Assembly (NCBI GenBank): GCA_016785225.1
Contig: JAFBJZ010000943.1
Coordinates: forward strand, 682,001-746,000
From: Psettodes erumei
Lineage: Eukaryota; Chordata; Actinopteri; Pleuronectiformes; Psettodidae
Length of the DNA stretch: 64,000 bases
Direction: 5' to 3'
Under the pieces are notes generated by a model, which saw nothing but the letters and a program-made list of their open reading frames with translations, had not been told where the DNA came from and searched no databases. The translations under genes and the position numbers were made by a program. Of this stretch, positions 23,774 to 40,149 are shown piece by piece (the stretch's first letter is position 1; every line of letters starts with the position of its first letter).

Positions 23774-24820
23774 TTTAATCGTTCACTCTGTTCTGTGTAA
23801 CTCTAAAAGCAGTCACTTTGCTTCCTGTCATTATATTCTCAGCCTTGTTTATCTGTATGTAATGTCCTGTAATATTCGCTGTCATATCTGGGTTGTGTGC
23901 TACAATGTGAGGGTGGTGTGCCGTCTCCACTTTCAGACATACATGCGTTTCTATCGGGAAAGAGCAGAGCAAAGGAACCACACTAAAACAAAAAGGTTTT
24001 GAAAAAACTGACAGGCTGTCAAACTTCTGTCTTTCAGAAGGCCATGCACCCTGACGATAAACAGTCGAACAGTTGATGGATGTCAACTTTTTCTCCCAGC
24101 ACATTTGGTTAGTTTGAGTAACACTGAGGGACTGTTATTGTTGCTGTAATTACAGATGATAAAAGGCAAAATTACCCCACACCAGTTGATATATTGCTCT
24201 GTCACCATAAACCATATGGCAGTGACAAACTGCCTTTGTTGCAGCAATAACTGTAAATAAACAATGACAGCATTTGTAAATAGCCTTATAAAGATACTGT
24301 ATATATTGACTCTGAATAGCACTGACCAAGAGCTTTGCAGCTATCCAGCAGCCAACTAAGGGCATTAATTCCACAGTTATAAATTACAGGAGATTGTTTA
24401 TCGTCCCACGTACCTATGTATGCATCTCTACGTTCTATTAACACCCAGCCCTGTCAGCACAAATCTTTTCAAATACTATGCACAACAGTTCTAGTCACTC
24501 ACTTTATTTTGTACTCAGCTTATTTCTAGGGTCACCACTGACACATGCGTATACCTGTGCTTTTGTGGTATGGATAAAATTTGAATTTGAACCCCAGTGC
24601 CGGGAGTGTTGTGGCATTTACGAAGTGGATCTTGGATCGGTCTGCCTCCATGCTAATCCTAAACATTATCTTCACTGACTAGAACCAAGATTGGCTCAGG
24701 ATTAGTATTACCCAGGTGAATTTCCTTCCTCACTTTAATGCACACTACCAGGCCAGTTCTCTGCATGGCTAACTGCCCTGTGAATCTCACATCTCTCAAT
24801 AAAGTCAGAACTCTGAAAAA
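22886..24820 (+). other. stac2: stac2 3' untranslated region (inferred) with poly(A) signals
   Basis: No coding frame follows the TGA at 22883-22885. Candidate AATAAA signals are at 24256-24261 and 24798-24803. A (CA)n run lies at 23738-23771. Which signal is used cannot be decided from sequence. The UTR length of 1.4 or 1.9 kb is inference. Confidence 0.55.
23738..23771. repeat. (AC)n microsatellite
   Basis: About seventeen AC units downstream of the stac2 stop codon, likely within its 3' UTR. Confidence 0.93.
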
Positions 24821-24829
24821 CTCTCAAGA

Positions 24830-27800
24830 TGTGCTCTTTGTTTGGTAATGTGTGTCTTGGCCTCATCGTGATCTATGACTGTGAATCATGACTGTCCGTC
24901 CCTCATATGGTCAAACTGCGCTCTCCGCAGTTACTGTCCAACCCTCGAGTGACACTAATCAGACAGTGACCCTGACTCAAGATTCATTAGTAATGCTGTC
25001 AAATGCTCTCCTTCATAACTTGATGTGTTCAATCAGCGTGTTGAGGACATGAACCTTCACAATGACCTCACGCTGAAGGCCACTTTTTCCTACTACTTCA
25101 TAAAGGAGATCATCATTCCCACAGCAACTCCAAAGCTGATGGGAAGTAGATTTGCAGTAAAAAAAACAAAAACAGGGTATTGAACATGGATAAAAGTAAG
25201 GACATGGTTGCTAACTAGGCAACTCATCTAGTAGTTTTGGAGATATTTTAGTCAAAGTGGTTGGCCAGTGGATATAGATCAATACTATAAAGGAAAATAT
25301 GAAATGTTCCATTTTTCATCCATCCACTTTTGCCTTGCTAAGTGCTAAAAGACACTAAATTTAAGGCAGAAAGACTGCACTTTAGCCTCATATTCAACGT
25401 GTAATTTCACACAGAAATTGATAAGCTACAGAATCCAAAAAGAAAATGTCTCCTTCCATGGCCACAGCATTCAATACACAGAGATCTTCATTTGAGTTTG
25501 CAGTGCAGAGCCAGAGAAGACGGCTCATTCTTAATGACCATAAATAATATGATTAACTCCCAATAAAATTAATTGGCAACGGAGAAGCTGCTGGCAGGCC
25601 ATAGACTAAGCTGGCAAAGAAAGCGTTGTGTGTCTGTGTCTGTGTGTGTGTTGTGTGTGCCCCTGCTGTGGTGCGAGGAACATTTCTCAAATCATGACCC
25701 AGTTCTGTTATCAAACTGAATCAAATGTGATTTTCGTCTCTGCAGAAAGAGACGGAAATGTGTGCAACTGGCAGTACATCAAGCCACTCGTGCATTTTAT
25801 AAAATTGCTGACTTTGGTGCTCAAGATGGCGTGGCTCTCTCCACTTACTGTACCACTGAGCACGCTCTCTCTCTTTTATGACAGCGAGCTGGGAAAAGTG
25901 AAATACTCTGAAATTCTCTTTCTGTGACTCAAATGTCAGTGAGAAGCGCCAGATATAAGGCTGAGGCAATTGTCTGCCCTTTAGCAAATCATTTTCACCC
26001 TTCTTTCACGCTACATCCATCAACATCATGAAAACACACTGAAGTTTTTAGTTTAGGGCAACAAATCCTAGCCAAGAGTATCAAAGAGAGCCAAGGCCCA
26101 AGCATAACGTGCCAGCACCAGAAAATGAAATAAAATGGCTCATTTAATGTGTGAGTGTGTGATTTCTGTCCTATAATTTTCACATCCACATCTTTGCATC
26201 TTTTGGAACTGGGGTGACGATCGCAGTGCAAGGGTGTAGACAGGCAGCATGAATATAGCAGAAATGCAAATTTTGGAGGAAAAATCCCTGCTCAAAATAG
26301 CACTTGTTTATAGAGGCAGGGAGGAGCACTGTCGGAAAGGAAGTAAAGCTCTTTGGTGCTTGGCAAACAAGAATCAAAGACACCTCACAGACCCTTGCTT
26401 CAAACACCCACAAACGAAAATAATCTCCTGTCCCTCATTTCCTCTTACTGTCTGTTTTTATTTTTTGAGTGTAATTGAGAAGATATTACACGCAAATCCT
26501 CACTTGGCTTGTTGTGTTGGCTTGAAAATCTTGCTTTGCTTCTTTGGAATACATATTATAACATCACGCCTTGTGAATGCAGTTCAGTCAATCGGCTCAC
26601 ATGGCACAGATCTGTCAAGTAAACTGGTGTCTTTGACCTCATCACTCTCAATTGGTATAGAAAAGCTCAGTAAAACAGAGACTGGGGATTGACAATAATG
26701 AAGTTCCGACAATGGAGGGCAAAGCCAACAGGTGGTTTCTTCAGTTGTCAACCAGGTTTATGAAATGCTACACGTGTTGCAGCAAATGACCTGGGAGACT
26801 TAAGATTACCTTCTTGCAAAGGGTGAATTTGATAAGTTGTAAGAAAAATACTGACATGTTAAAACCTTTAAAATTGATGGTGCAGCACAATATATACTGT
26901 CAATTTTGCTCTGCTCTGATTTCTAACAATGCCTGAGGTAAATTCTTCAGGCACTAAAATTATCCATTGTGTGTTCATTAGTTGGCTCAAAGCTACATTG
27001 ATGTAAGCAGTGAACCAAATCATACTGTGAAGTTGCAGGCAATAAAACCAAACAAATAATCAGAAAGATGCTAAAGATGCTCCCTTGGGCTGAAGGGAAG
27101 GGCAGAGAGTTTGTGTGTGGTCACAAGCAACACAATTCACATTAACAGTCATTTGACTCATCACTAATAATGTAACACTGATTATGGCAGCAATAAATTT
27201 ATTCAGTATCTTTTCGTCTTTTCCTTCTCCCCATCCTCAAGTCCCCTTTTATGTTTACATTCTTCCAGACCCCTGGCCAACTGGACCATTAAAAATGAAC
27301 AAGGTACACGGAGAATGCATGTTTAATGCATGGTCTCATCTCCTGCCAGGATGCTGCTTGCACAAACACATTCTCGGTGACAGGAATGAGCACTAAATGG
27401 CACAGTCCAGAGGTAAAACAAAAAAAGATGGCTCACTGAGTTCCAGGGCTTCCAGTGTGAAAGGCAGAAAGCCTTATCCTCTGAGTTGATCTTAGAGGTT
27501 CAACAGGACAGAGAAAGTAGGCCCCAGGGTTGACACATGAAAGCTGTCTTTGAAGCATGCTACACTGGGAATAGTAGATTTGAGGAATCACATATGCTTC
27601 TTGCTTCTATAGAATAAGTATTTTATGCGAGGCCCTAGGTGTTTTACTTGTTTATTCTTATGCACAATAAAAAAGATCAAGACAGATTTATTTATGAGGG
27701 GGGATTAGCTTCAAACCATCTGAACAGTTTCCCAAATCATCTTTCTATCATAGAAAGCAAAAGTCTTAAAAATAAAACATTTATGAAAAAGAGTGGCGTA

Positions 27801-30800
27801 GTAGAATACACTGAATAGAACTTTCGCTCCATGGAAAGCAAGCACTTAGGGTGAAAACCCATGTACAATGTCTGTGAGGAGGGCCTAAACAGTCTAATGC
27901 ATAGCTGGTGGTTGTCGTGGGTATTCTTTCGTGAATTGCACACCTCAGTGCAGCCACTTAACACAAGCAGGTGCCACTTCATTCATTAGGTTGAAGCAAG
28001 TGGCCAAGGAAGAGGGAGGGGAGTAGGTAGATGGTTGTTTATTGTTAAGTTGGGCTTTTGTTGTATCTTGGGAGAGTACCAATGTGCCCTTAACTGATGG
28101 GAGGCACCCAAGTTATATAAACCAGGTGGGAGAGTGGTGTTACATTTAGAGTAAGAGGGGTGAGGCGATTTCCCTGCAGGTGGGTGCCCCTGGGTCTACT
28201 GTTTTCCTTTGTATATTAGCCTCTTATGCGGATGGAGACCTTGTGGTTTAATAAAAGATGTAAAATGCAAGATGTAAGATGCAAAGATGTTCACTATTTT
28301 AAAAAAAAGACTTCTGGCAGAAAAAACAACCCCCATATCTGTTGCTTGTCCTTTCTCCACAATACACCTAACCCCTCAGTCCTGCTGGATCCCATCCTGT
28401 TTGTCTCTTACACTGACAGAATTCTTCTCAGTTTTTAGTCAGAAGTACAGCTCAAATTAAGCTTATAATATGGTGAAATAGTGCCACTGTATATAGGTCA
28501 GTTAGAAACAAGAATTTGACACTTTCAGAATGGAAGTTTTAATAGATTGATCTGAATATCTTTTTGGCAACCTTAATTTATCTGGAACATACATTTTTAG
28601 GTGTAATATGGTATCATGTGGCACTGGAAATTTGTGTGTATGTTGCTGCCAATTTGGCTCTTTAGCCAACAAAGTTGGCTGCTTCCTGCAATATACCAGA
28701 TGATATATTTAGGACACTAGTTTTTATAGGCTGGACCCAAAATCCCATTTTGTTGCAAGAAATAACAAACTTAATTTCCTAAATGACCCTTTAAATCACA
28801 TGATTGGTGAAGTGGTTACAATGTCATCTTAGAGCTGTTTTTCAGCATTGTTTAAATTAATGTTATTTTGGTTTGATTGCTCCTGAGTGATTATGGTAAG
28901 TATACCACGTTCACAGTACAAAATCATGAGTTAACATTCATTCCACAAATGAGAGCATCCAATAAAATGGCCCATAACCTTGAATAAACCTGTTTCATCT
29001 TCTACTGTCTCTTGAATAGTGACATTTGAAGTAGGAAATTATGTGAATGGAAGTGTTTGTTGATAAGGTGCACGTAACTTAGATTTTCTGAAACAAAAGT
29101 TGCTTATGTCAAATGTAAGCCTATATTTGTCAAATATCTCTACATTGGTTGTAGTACAACTATCACTGTATCCTAACAAGCTGAGGAGACAGTTTATTAG
29201 AAGGGCTCTTTCACTGGTAATCACAGCAATCAGTAATCAACATTGTTTCTGTGGTAGGAAAATAAAGAAAGGTCAATCAGTACAGTGAAGGCACAAGGTC
29301 ATGAGAATGTGGTACTTTGCAGGAGATTGGGACATTTTTTTTATGTAAAAGTCTTTGGAGTTGCTTTACTCTTCCTTTGATGAAGAGTGTTTCAAAACGG
29401 TCGGTTTGCTTCAGTGCTGATTCTAGGTAATGGCCGCAGGGCCTCTGGTGATTAATCTCCACAAAAGACTGCTACTCTTGGTTACACAGTCAAAGTATAG
29501 TTTCCATCTCCCTAATTGTTGAGTAAACATACTTTTTGTCACTTAAGTGTGCTGGTTTCCTAGTTACTACAGCTTTCTTATTAAATTTACTCCACTGACC
29601 CTCCTGACTCCACCCTCTGAGGATGTTATATTGTGACGTATAGCAAAACATTTTGTACAATGGGAGTTATTAGACAGTGTGTGTGAGTGTGGGGGGGCAA
29701 AATTCCTCCCTGAAATCAGTTTTTACCAAATTTGGCATTTTGGTGTTGGAGGGCAGTCAACTTAAAACACAGAGTAACTGTAGACAAACAGGAGAACAGG
29801 AGTTCAGCGTCCCTGTGTCAGCCAGTCAGTGGCAGATTTCCTCTCTGGCATACATAATTGTAGAGGGTTTTGTCACAGGTCTTCTTTATGCCCTACCTCC
29901 CCAACCCTAGCCAACCCTGACCTTAAATGGTTTCAAAATCCAGCATGCTCTAAAATCTTGAAAGCACACTTCAAAATCCATTAAGTCACTAAGAAAAGGA
30001 GTTGAAATCCACGGAGCAGGTTTTCTTGGCACTTTCTCTTTCCCCACGGCTCATATCACGGTGCATTTGTGGATCTGAAGATATTAATTTTTCAGCTACA
30101 CTGCCTCAGCTCTTTTCTCTGCCTTATACATAAATATATGCAGACACACTCAACATTCCACCAGTCTATTGTTTTCCTCGCGATAGGCTCAATTCAGTCG
30201 AGTCCTCAATTTAGTCCTGTTCCCACAAAGGGCCCTTTAAGATGTCCTGTCCTTGTATGAAGAGCATAGGCAAAATGAATCTATTGAATTTCAAGTGTGT
30301 CACTGACTTTGGGGTTTCTGCCTTCAAGGCGCAGGGATTAGAGGATAATTGGGACTGCTCTGTTTTGCTAAAGATGCTTTGCTTGCCATCAGCTGAAGCT
30401 ACTTTTTTCTCTTGCTGCTCATGTCAACAACTCTGTCATGACGAACAGGAAGATGAAGAAGGTGGTATATTCAGCATAGTGTATTTATAGGGGTTTTTTT
30501 ACAAAAGAAAGTGCAAGGACAAGGACAGGAAGGAGAAAGAAAGACACTCTTAGAAGACAGAGTACAAAGATGAAGACAGCGGGAGAAAAAAGGTTCTTTT
30601 CCTTTAGTTGCGAACTTGATGTGGGACACTGTGAAGAAACTGTCTGCACTGCATAAAGATGAGTACAAAATGGCCAAACAACTACTAGTAACAGTATGTA
30701 ACTAGATTTAAATCCTGGCAGATATTCATTATGGAGTACAATATTGAAACAGTAGTGGATTCCACATTATGGGTAATGTCTCATATGTTGTCTTTCTCTG

Positions 30801-33800
30801 AACCCTGATTGCACTGATCTGGCCATGAGCTCATATGCCCCTGTCATTTTCTAGTTCTCTCCCCAGAGGGGGGATTATTGTGGTTTTTTGTATTTACAAA
30901 ACACAGAATACCTTAATTTGATTTCACACACTTGTTGCACAAAGTATGAACATGAATCATCATCTGCTCATGCAGCAGAACACAGAACATGTTTAGCATT
31001 TTTATCAGTTATTAATGAATGAGCATAGTTGACTCATTTATTATTTAATGAAGCATTTAGTTTAATGTTGTATCTGTCACTGCCTATGAGCTGCGCTGAT
31101 TCATTTTCCTTAGTTTACTTTTAATCTCTGTCTGCTCTTACTGTAAAACTGCAGCAGTACATTTTGAACCATAACTGGCCAATGCTGTGGGTCGGTGTAA
31201 TAGATACACTAAATATAAACACTTTGGCATAACTCCTTTTATGTACAAATTAAATAAACTTTTTAGAATTAGTTTTCAAGTGAGGCATGCTTCTAATTTC
31301 CTTCTAATTTGAAGGGAATCAGTCCGGCTCTGTCAGTCAGATGTGATACTGATGTGATGGGCTCATGATCAGATTTCACATGAGTGAGCTGGTTGCCATG
31401 CTGAGTTTCTGAGGATTTCACCTTTTATCATAGCAGTTTGTAATCTGCCATTTCACAATATGATCATTCATTACAGAGCTGCTCACTCATTGCTCTTATT
31501 TTCAGTATATATGTTACGAGAGGACGGGGCTGTGTGTCTATCTGGACATAAGATCTGACAGCACTGTCTGTCCCATTGATCTGTGATCGCTATCGCTGAG
31601 CACTGCCAACCTCTCTTTCAATCAGGCCTTTAGAGACACAAACGTGTGTGTGTTTATGTGTGTTTGTGTGTGGGGGGGTGAAATATAAATAAATAATAAT
31701 AGTAATTGCAAGAAGGAAAAGAATGATTGAGTGAAGAGAATGAGGTTAATAATGTCACTTTCTAAGCAGGTGAATGTGGTTAACAATAATATAATAATAT
31801 AATATAATAATAAGACGGATATCATTTTCATCTTACTCCACATTTATCCATCCATTCTCTACACCCCAAAACAGGGTTCATAGCAGGTCATCAAACTGGC
31901 ATGTGCGGGTTAATTCTTTTAAATGTCAGATAAGTGTTTTAATATTTAAAAATAATCTCCCTTTAATTACTCTCATCTCCCCGTCTCAATTGTTATTAAA
32001 GACCTCCTGAACTCTGCAGTGTGCTCCATTTGTTTTGCCTGGGTTGAAGGCCAAGAGTAATAAAGAGCGTTGCTTCATTTCAGCTCATATTCCTCCCCTT
32101 ATCTAATCCCATTAAGGCTCACGCTTCAGGAAATAGGAGTGCCTCCTGGTAATGAAGAAATGCATTAACTGAGCTGCAAAATGGCCTCACTGCACAACCC
32201 CTGTCTCCTCCTTCAGTAATCACTGTGACATCTTCCTGTGGATCTATCTATGTAGCTCTATAGATATAAAGTATAGATAAAGATATACACTGCAGATCCA
32301 TTATTTTTTTGTAAAAATACAGTATGTGGACTTACTGTCTATTCAAATTAAATCAGGATGCCAAGGTAAGCAGATACATTATTCTGCATGAGCCTTCGTT
32401 CCAGCTTCTCAAGGCCTTTGACACACAGATTCTGAAAGCTCTTCAGTATCCTATTGTTTATGCATGGTGGTAGATGGTAGTAGATGATCCACGAACAATA
32501 GCTACTACCACCCAGAGTAAAACCAGGCAGACATCTGCCAGTGAGCAGGTAGTAAATGAGAGAAAAAAATTAGGAGTTTCAGCCCTTGAGCTTGTCTAAA
32601 AGTCTAGAAATTCTAGTGCATTCTGTATTTCTAGATTCCCAACTACTGTAGGTCATTAGTATAGTGTAACCACCTACTGTATATCTCACCAGATATCAAG
32701 CATGTTAAGTCTTTAAAACACCAGTGCCATTCACATACAGTATGATCTGAACTATTGAATGCAATCTGCATTGCAAAGACCTGAAGAGAATCCCCCAACT
32801 TTCTCTTTCACATCCACTTAAACACAGCAGCTCGTCCGCACACTTAATCATGGATGCATCTGCAAAAACTTTGGTCACACTTCCTACAGGGAGCATGAAG
32901 GAGAGAATCCTTGAAGCGAGAAGTGCAAACCACTGGGTGATTGGAGCATCAGCAGCATGGGTTTAATGTGGCTGGTGTGATATAGCTGTTTAAGCTGTGG
33001 CTTTAGCTTTGTTACTTGCCTTTAGGGAAAGTGAAGCAGAAAAAATAATTAATGATCAAGTAATTCATTTAAAGCTGAATTATTCATTAATAAAAATCGG
33101 GCAATTAATCACGGTTGTTTAGGTTCATCTATATATGTCAGAATGGGATCATCAGCAAATAGTCAAAGATTGAACATGTACTTCGCCTGTGCTAAAAAGA
33201 AAAGACAGTTCCTCTTTAAAACACACAGCCATATATAAATCATTCGTATAATTACACAACAAATATAATATGAATGTAAATTGATGTTTCTGAAAGTCCC
33301 TCATAAAAGATGTATGTTAACAGAGTGGCAAAACTTTTGCTTTTTTGTCCTAGTAAAACACACAGATGCTTAATTGAGAAAGATAAACTCTGAGGTTTTC
33401 CTGAAGCTGTTCCATGGCCAACAGAAATACTTGAGGAATATAATTGTATGGAGTACAAACTTTGTTACCATTGTGCTGGCCAGAAACTACTTGTCTTTGA
33501 GTCTATCTGCTGGTGTGGTTATAGAATAAAAATGTGACTAATATGGTTCATAAAATTAATGAAGCCCCTGGGATGAGTGACAAAACATGATCATTCAATT
33601 ATTAAGTCAAGATATTTTTTTGTGCTTTCAACATCTGTGTGACTAAACGTCAGCATCTTCTGTTATGCTGAGATTTTTACATGTGGGTTTGCTGCCACCT
33701 GTTGGACTGTTGAGAACACCTGTCCCAAATGTATAGTATAGATTCTTTGTGTTCTTACCCATGAAAAAAAAAAAAACAAAAACCTACTCAGCACAAGTAT

Positions 33801-33960
33801 GGACATATCTCAAAAAGATCTGAATAAATAATCAGTTTTGGAAATAGAAATTCTCAACAAGCGCTTCTTACAAAAGTTACTGTTGAGGTGGAATTTCTGA
33901 ACTGCACCACAGGACTGACAACCTCGACTGTACCTTGCTTCCCCCTTAATATCAAGTTAC
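24830..33960. other. Gene-poor interval between stac2 and rpl19
   Basis: Nine kilobases of AT-rich DNA with no exon I can support on either strand. The longest frame (26249-26692, 147 codons) lacks splice or promoter context and does not resemble a known protein. There is an AAT-rich stretch at about 31780-31812 and a possible repeat scrap at 31845-31891. Conserved non-coding elements could be present but cannot be recognised without comparison. Confidence 0.6.
31845..31891 (+). repeat. Possible fragment of a CATCCATTCTCT-type teleost repeat
   Basis: TATCCATCCATTCTCTACAC followed by AACAGGGTTCATAGCAGG resembles the conserved head of a widespread fish repeat (CATCCATTTTCT...CAGGGTC). It is short and diverged, so this is only suggestive. 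Confidence 0.35.
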
Positions 33961-34012
33961 TTAACACAGCAACAATAAAAACACAAAACAATGACAGTCA
34001 GTTTTATCCAAA

Positions 34013-34018
34013 TTTATT
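34013..34018 (-). promoter_or_regulatory. rpl19: rpl19 poly(A) signal
   Basis: TTTATT on the + strand, AATAAA on the rpl19 strand, about 50 nt beyond the stop codon. This implies the short 3' UTR typical of ribosomal protein genes. Confidence 0.8.
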
Positions 34019-34066
34019 TAAAGAACAAAAAGGGGAAGTTGGAGAAAACATTTTTTTCCTTTAGAT

Positions 34067-35979
<1,913 letters not shown>

Positions 35980-36733
35980 GGCTGCTGCTAGTTTGGTAAA
36001 ATCCGGGGAAATAGACAGTCCGAGTCCTTCCCATTATATCTATCGTCATGGGTGACTACACTGTAGCAGTATCGGAAAATCGTAAATATAAACGTAAACC
36101 GACTATAAATTACAAGTTCCAAAATTTAAATATATAAATAAATATTTCATGTTATATCTTAAGGCCCACTGTACCTTAAAACCAATCATGGATATATTCA
36201 TTTATACCCCTTCCATCATGGCACAATGGTACGGTCCAGGCAAATGTAACTAAATATCAGACCACTAGAGAACGCACTTCGCCCATGTTTCATTCGTATA
36301 ATTTTAGAACGTTTGCTTTTTGTGTTAGTGTATTGATTTCCTTTCATCACTTGTTTCAGTTTTCTAAGATGCTATAACTTGACTTCAACATAATAAGAAC
36401 ACAGAACAGAGAAATATTGCGATCTTAAACGCAGTAAAGACAAAACACTATTGCAGCTGATGTAGTGAATAAACTGAGAACGATATGTTAAGTGCTGCCC
36501 TCCTCTGGTTGCTGCATGAACTACAGCGCCGGCAGTTGGTCGCTGTCCCTCAACAGCAACGCTCTCTCCTCCTGTCACACATCTCTGACTACCGGAGCTC
36601 TGCCGCCCGGTCCTCAGAGGACAGGGGAGATAACGTGTGAGGGTTCAAGGGCGCTAACGTCCCCAACGACTGACTGCAGTTTAGTCGACGAGTTTATTTT
36701 TGAGATATGAGTCAGCGTAACACTATATTCAAG
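35980..36733. promoter_or_regulatory. Divergent rpl19 / gpam promoter region and gpam non-coding first exon
   Basis: rpl19 starts leftward near 36010-36050. A candidate gpam leader exon runs rightward and ends at a strong donor, AAG|GTAAGTGAGG (exon end 36733). GC content rises over 36500-36700. The candidate exon contains an ATG at 36707; joined to the acceptor at 40098 it would stop after twelve codons, so it reads as an upstream ORF and not the gpam start. I could not identify a convincing 5'-TOP start for rpl19. Confidence 0.5.
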
Positions 36734-39700
36734 GTAAGTGAGGTTTCGCTCTCGAGTGCCCTGCTAGCGGGCTAGTGCTAGCGTTCACCGCAAATTTTCA
36801 AGTAACTGTTAGTAACGCCGGGGCGTTTATTGTCATGGAAACAATAACTGCTCGATGCAGTGGCTACGTCGTGGGCACATTTATGACTGATAGAAAGCCA
36901 AATCACATTCTGGCTGATTTGAGCGGTTCAACCCGAGAGTTAGCCGGTTAACTTTATACTGACATTGAGTTCATGAGGACCCTCTCCACTGACGTTGAGT
37001 GCAAGAGGACCCTCGATGGCGTGGGACCTTTCATCTAACCTTGACTTGCCATGCCTGCTCCAGTGATGTACATTTAATCAGCGTTAACTGCCTGCTGGTT
37101 TACGTATCTAACGTCATGTCAAGGCAGCATACCTTGCGGCGCGCCGGAGACAGTTTTAGAAACGGGACAAGGTACGGTTTAATAACCCGACGAAAACAGA
37201 AGCCATTGATTTGGATTTTATGTGGAGATTGCATCGTTGTCCAACCCGGCGGCGCTGTGTATAAACATATAATTTATTTATTTTTTTTGCCAGACACCAG
37301 GCTGCGTGGTCTGTGCCATTGTTGTCTGTGCCGGCCCCATCTGTCACACAGAGACTTCTCCTGTTTGACCCGCTTATTGCAGACAGCTTGCAGCGCGTGA
37401 GACGGATTAACCTAGTAGAGTACAGTGTGTGGGTGATGGGGGGGTTCTGTTGTCTAAAAGGGAAATACAGCGTGAGTGGGTTGTCTCACCTGCCATCAGC
37501 TACAAAAGCCATTGTTTCTTAAATATATGCCTGTTTGCAAAGGATTCTTAGTGCATTTCCTAAAAGTGGCAATATGATGTGATTTGACACGATGTGGATG
37601 ATGAGATGGATATCACGGGAGAATTTTTGCATATGAAGACAAAAAAAGTGACAATAGTCTCATTACTCTAGCCCGCATATTTTACATGCATGACAACCCA
37701 ACCAATCAAGTGTCCCCTTAAGGCTATCCTCACCTGTAACCTAATCCCCACAGCTCCTCATTCTTCAACTTCTTTCTTTTGCTTCCAACCAAGTCACCCC
37801 ATCAAGTGGGGTACTCCAGGTCATTTACCCTTTTTAATACCCAGTTTCCCCTCATCAGTGTGCCTGTCACCCACTACCATCACAATGCTGCAAGACAACA
37901 GTGCTTTCAAAGTGCATTTGTTCACTGCTGGACACTGGTTAGGCAAGTCTGGTTCAGCAAAACAGTTTTTTGCCAGGAGACGCACAACTCTGCCATCTTC
38001 CTTGGTCTTATTATTTGCAGAAAGATGGATCTTCACTGTCCCATAACTGATGCACATAGTGAACAATGTTTGTTATGAGAGCCTTCATTCATAAAAATGA
38101 CTCACGAACCTGTTTCCAAACTAATGAGGGGCACTGGCTGCAGTTAATTGTACTCTCTTTGCTGTTGGACTCGAGATGCAATCTGTATTTTATTATTGTT
38201 GTGCAAATAGTCTAGCATGACATTTTGACAACAGATAAATTCTGATCATTAAGCTTTTTAATCATTGTTTCCTGGAGTTTCTTTCAGCATTGGAATATTT
38301 GATAGTCACATTGCATCAAATGCATTCTCTAAGAAGTTTTAGATGTGTTATCTTTTCAGTTTGAAACTCAGATAAGTCAGCACAAAATATCAGAAACAAC
38401 CTCTTGATTACATGTTTGAGCGTGTTACTGTTACTGACATCCAGATATGCTCATATCCTGACTTTGGAAAACCTCCTCATGCTATCTTATTTATTCTGAG
38501 AGAATCTCAGAGGTAGGTAGAAACATCCATGATTCACTTTTTTATAATCTGTGCAGGCTATACAGTATGTCTGACTTGAGTGATCTGTCAGGAAAAAAAG
38601 CAGAAGTCTGATATGTCCAAAGATGGGTCGCCCAGCATGTCTCACTGCTGTGACTCATCGTTCACCTGCTAATAACTAAACAGAAAACAGCAGGGAAACA
38701 ACAGGCTGGCCGGGGCAGCGTCAAAGGGTTTATCAGTATTTGGGGCCCAGGTGCTGCACACCTCCAGTGTAACAAAGGGTTAGCAAGACAATAACTAACA
38801 TACTAGTACAACACCTGTTTATGTCACATAAAGATCTGAAATAGTATTTTTCACTGTTTTAATCTTCAGAAAATCATCACAAAATATCAAATCTGAAGAT
38901 AATATTAACATGAGGCATATCATATACACAGGTTAAATGAAACAGATTTATGGAGCTACAGTGAGTCATCCCAAACCTCCTCTGTGAAGATGTTGAGGTT
39001 TCCCCATCATGACATACGTATTGCAAAACCACAAAACTTGATGAGACGTGACTTGGAATTTAGAGAACCCTCTCAAGTCAATCAGATTTAGTCATGTGCA
39101 CTAATGGAGCAAACTGTCTGATCATTTTTGATATGAAAAGAACATACTAGTGTAATGTAACATTGCGAACAATCATTTTCTGCTTGCTTTGGTGGCAGTA
39201 TTGACTGCTGTTTTTTAACATCTGTCTTTAATAAGGAATCATGTAGTTATTGGAGTTGAAAGTTTGTAATTGTAAAGCATTTTTTTTGTCAAAAATAGCT
39301 TCAAAAAGTTGAAGTTGTGCTTGAACAACCTAACTGTTTTCAGTGATGTTGTACTGAGGTCAGTGGTTTGATGTTTGAAAATTGTTTGGTGGCTCTTAAA
39401 ATGAGGAAGCCTTATCTTCTGTTGTGAAGCGTGACATTCTGGTATTTAAAATAGCTCACAAGTAAAGACTTAAACATAGTGCCTGAGGGAGAGGCAAAAG
39501 GTGAAACCAACAATAAATCCAGCCATCTGAGTTGCATAATAGACTTTTCTTTTAAGTAAGACTGCCACCTGGTTCTTCACAAAAGGCCTTTCCCTCTCAG
39601 ATGTTTGGGCATGTAATGCACAATGCTTTCTGCTGGTGTCTGTTGTCAGTTATTCAAACCACGGGAGACCAGCCCATAAATTGTGTCCAGAATCTCTGGG

Positions 39701-40097
39701 GATGAGTGAAACAGTGTAACCCACACATCACTTGGACAATATGGCGTAACTGGAGGAACTGGAGGTGTTCAGTAAACCGTACTCATACTAGCAGGTTGAT
39801 GCATCATGTGGGAGGGACCCACATTTCTTTCAGCTATTGAAACAGTGGCTCTCATGGTAAAATGATTCTGATCATATTTGGTGGCAGATGTTGCAACGTT
39901 TGGAGAGCTACATTTATATATCTTCAACACTAATAATAACGGTAAATTCTATCATACAGAGCTGAATTGACGTGTGATGTGGTGCAATACAGAAAGTGAA
40001 TGAACACATTATCTAACCACAGCATACTTGCTTAGTATAAAAAAAAAAACTTGCACATTGCCTGGAGTAAGATTATGATATGTCCCTGTCTTGACAG
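36734..40097 (+). other. gpam: gpam intron 1 (inferred)
   Basis: From the donor at 36734 to the TTGACAG acceptor ending at 40097. It contains a 30-bp imperfect tandem duplication at 36958-37017. Open frames such as 36999-37400 have no recognisable domain. Additional leader exons cannot be excluded. Confidence 0.5.
36958..37017. repeat. 30-bp imperfect tandem duplication
   Basis: Two adjacent units, both beginning ACTGAC(A/G)TTGAGT and containing AGAGGACCCTC or TGAGGACCCTC, with a period of 30 bp. Located just inside gpam intron 1. Confidence 0.85.
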
Positions 40098-40149
40098 CTT
40101 GCCAGCTAGTGGTGCCTGATCTGGAGGGTGAGCAAAGACAGCAGAGAGG

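Noticed and set aside
25200..25275. Stretch resembling a fish repeat (TAGTTTTGGAGATATTTTAG TCAAAGTGG)
   Set aside because: Too short and diverged to call a repeat with confidence.
26249..26692. 147-codon open frame in the stac2-rpl19 spacer
   Set aside because: No family resemblance, no splice or promoter context, and cysteine/leucine-rich composition expected from AT-rich non-coding DNA.
36999..37400. 133-codon frame downstream of the gpam leader exon
   Set aside because: No homology recognised and it sits within the inferred intron.
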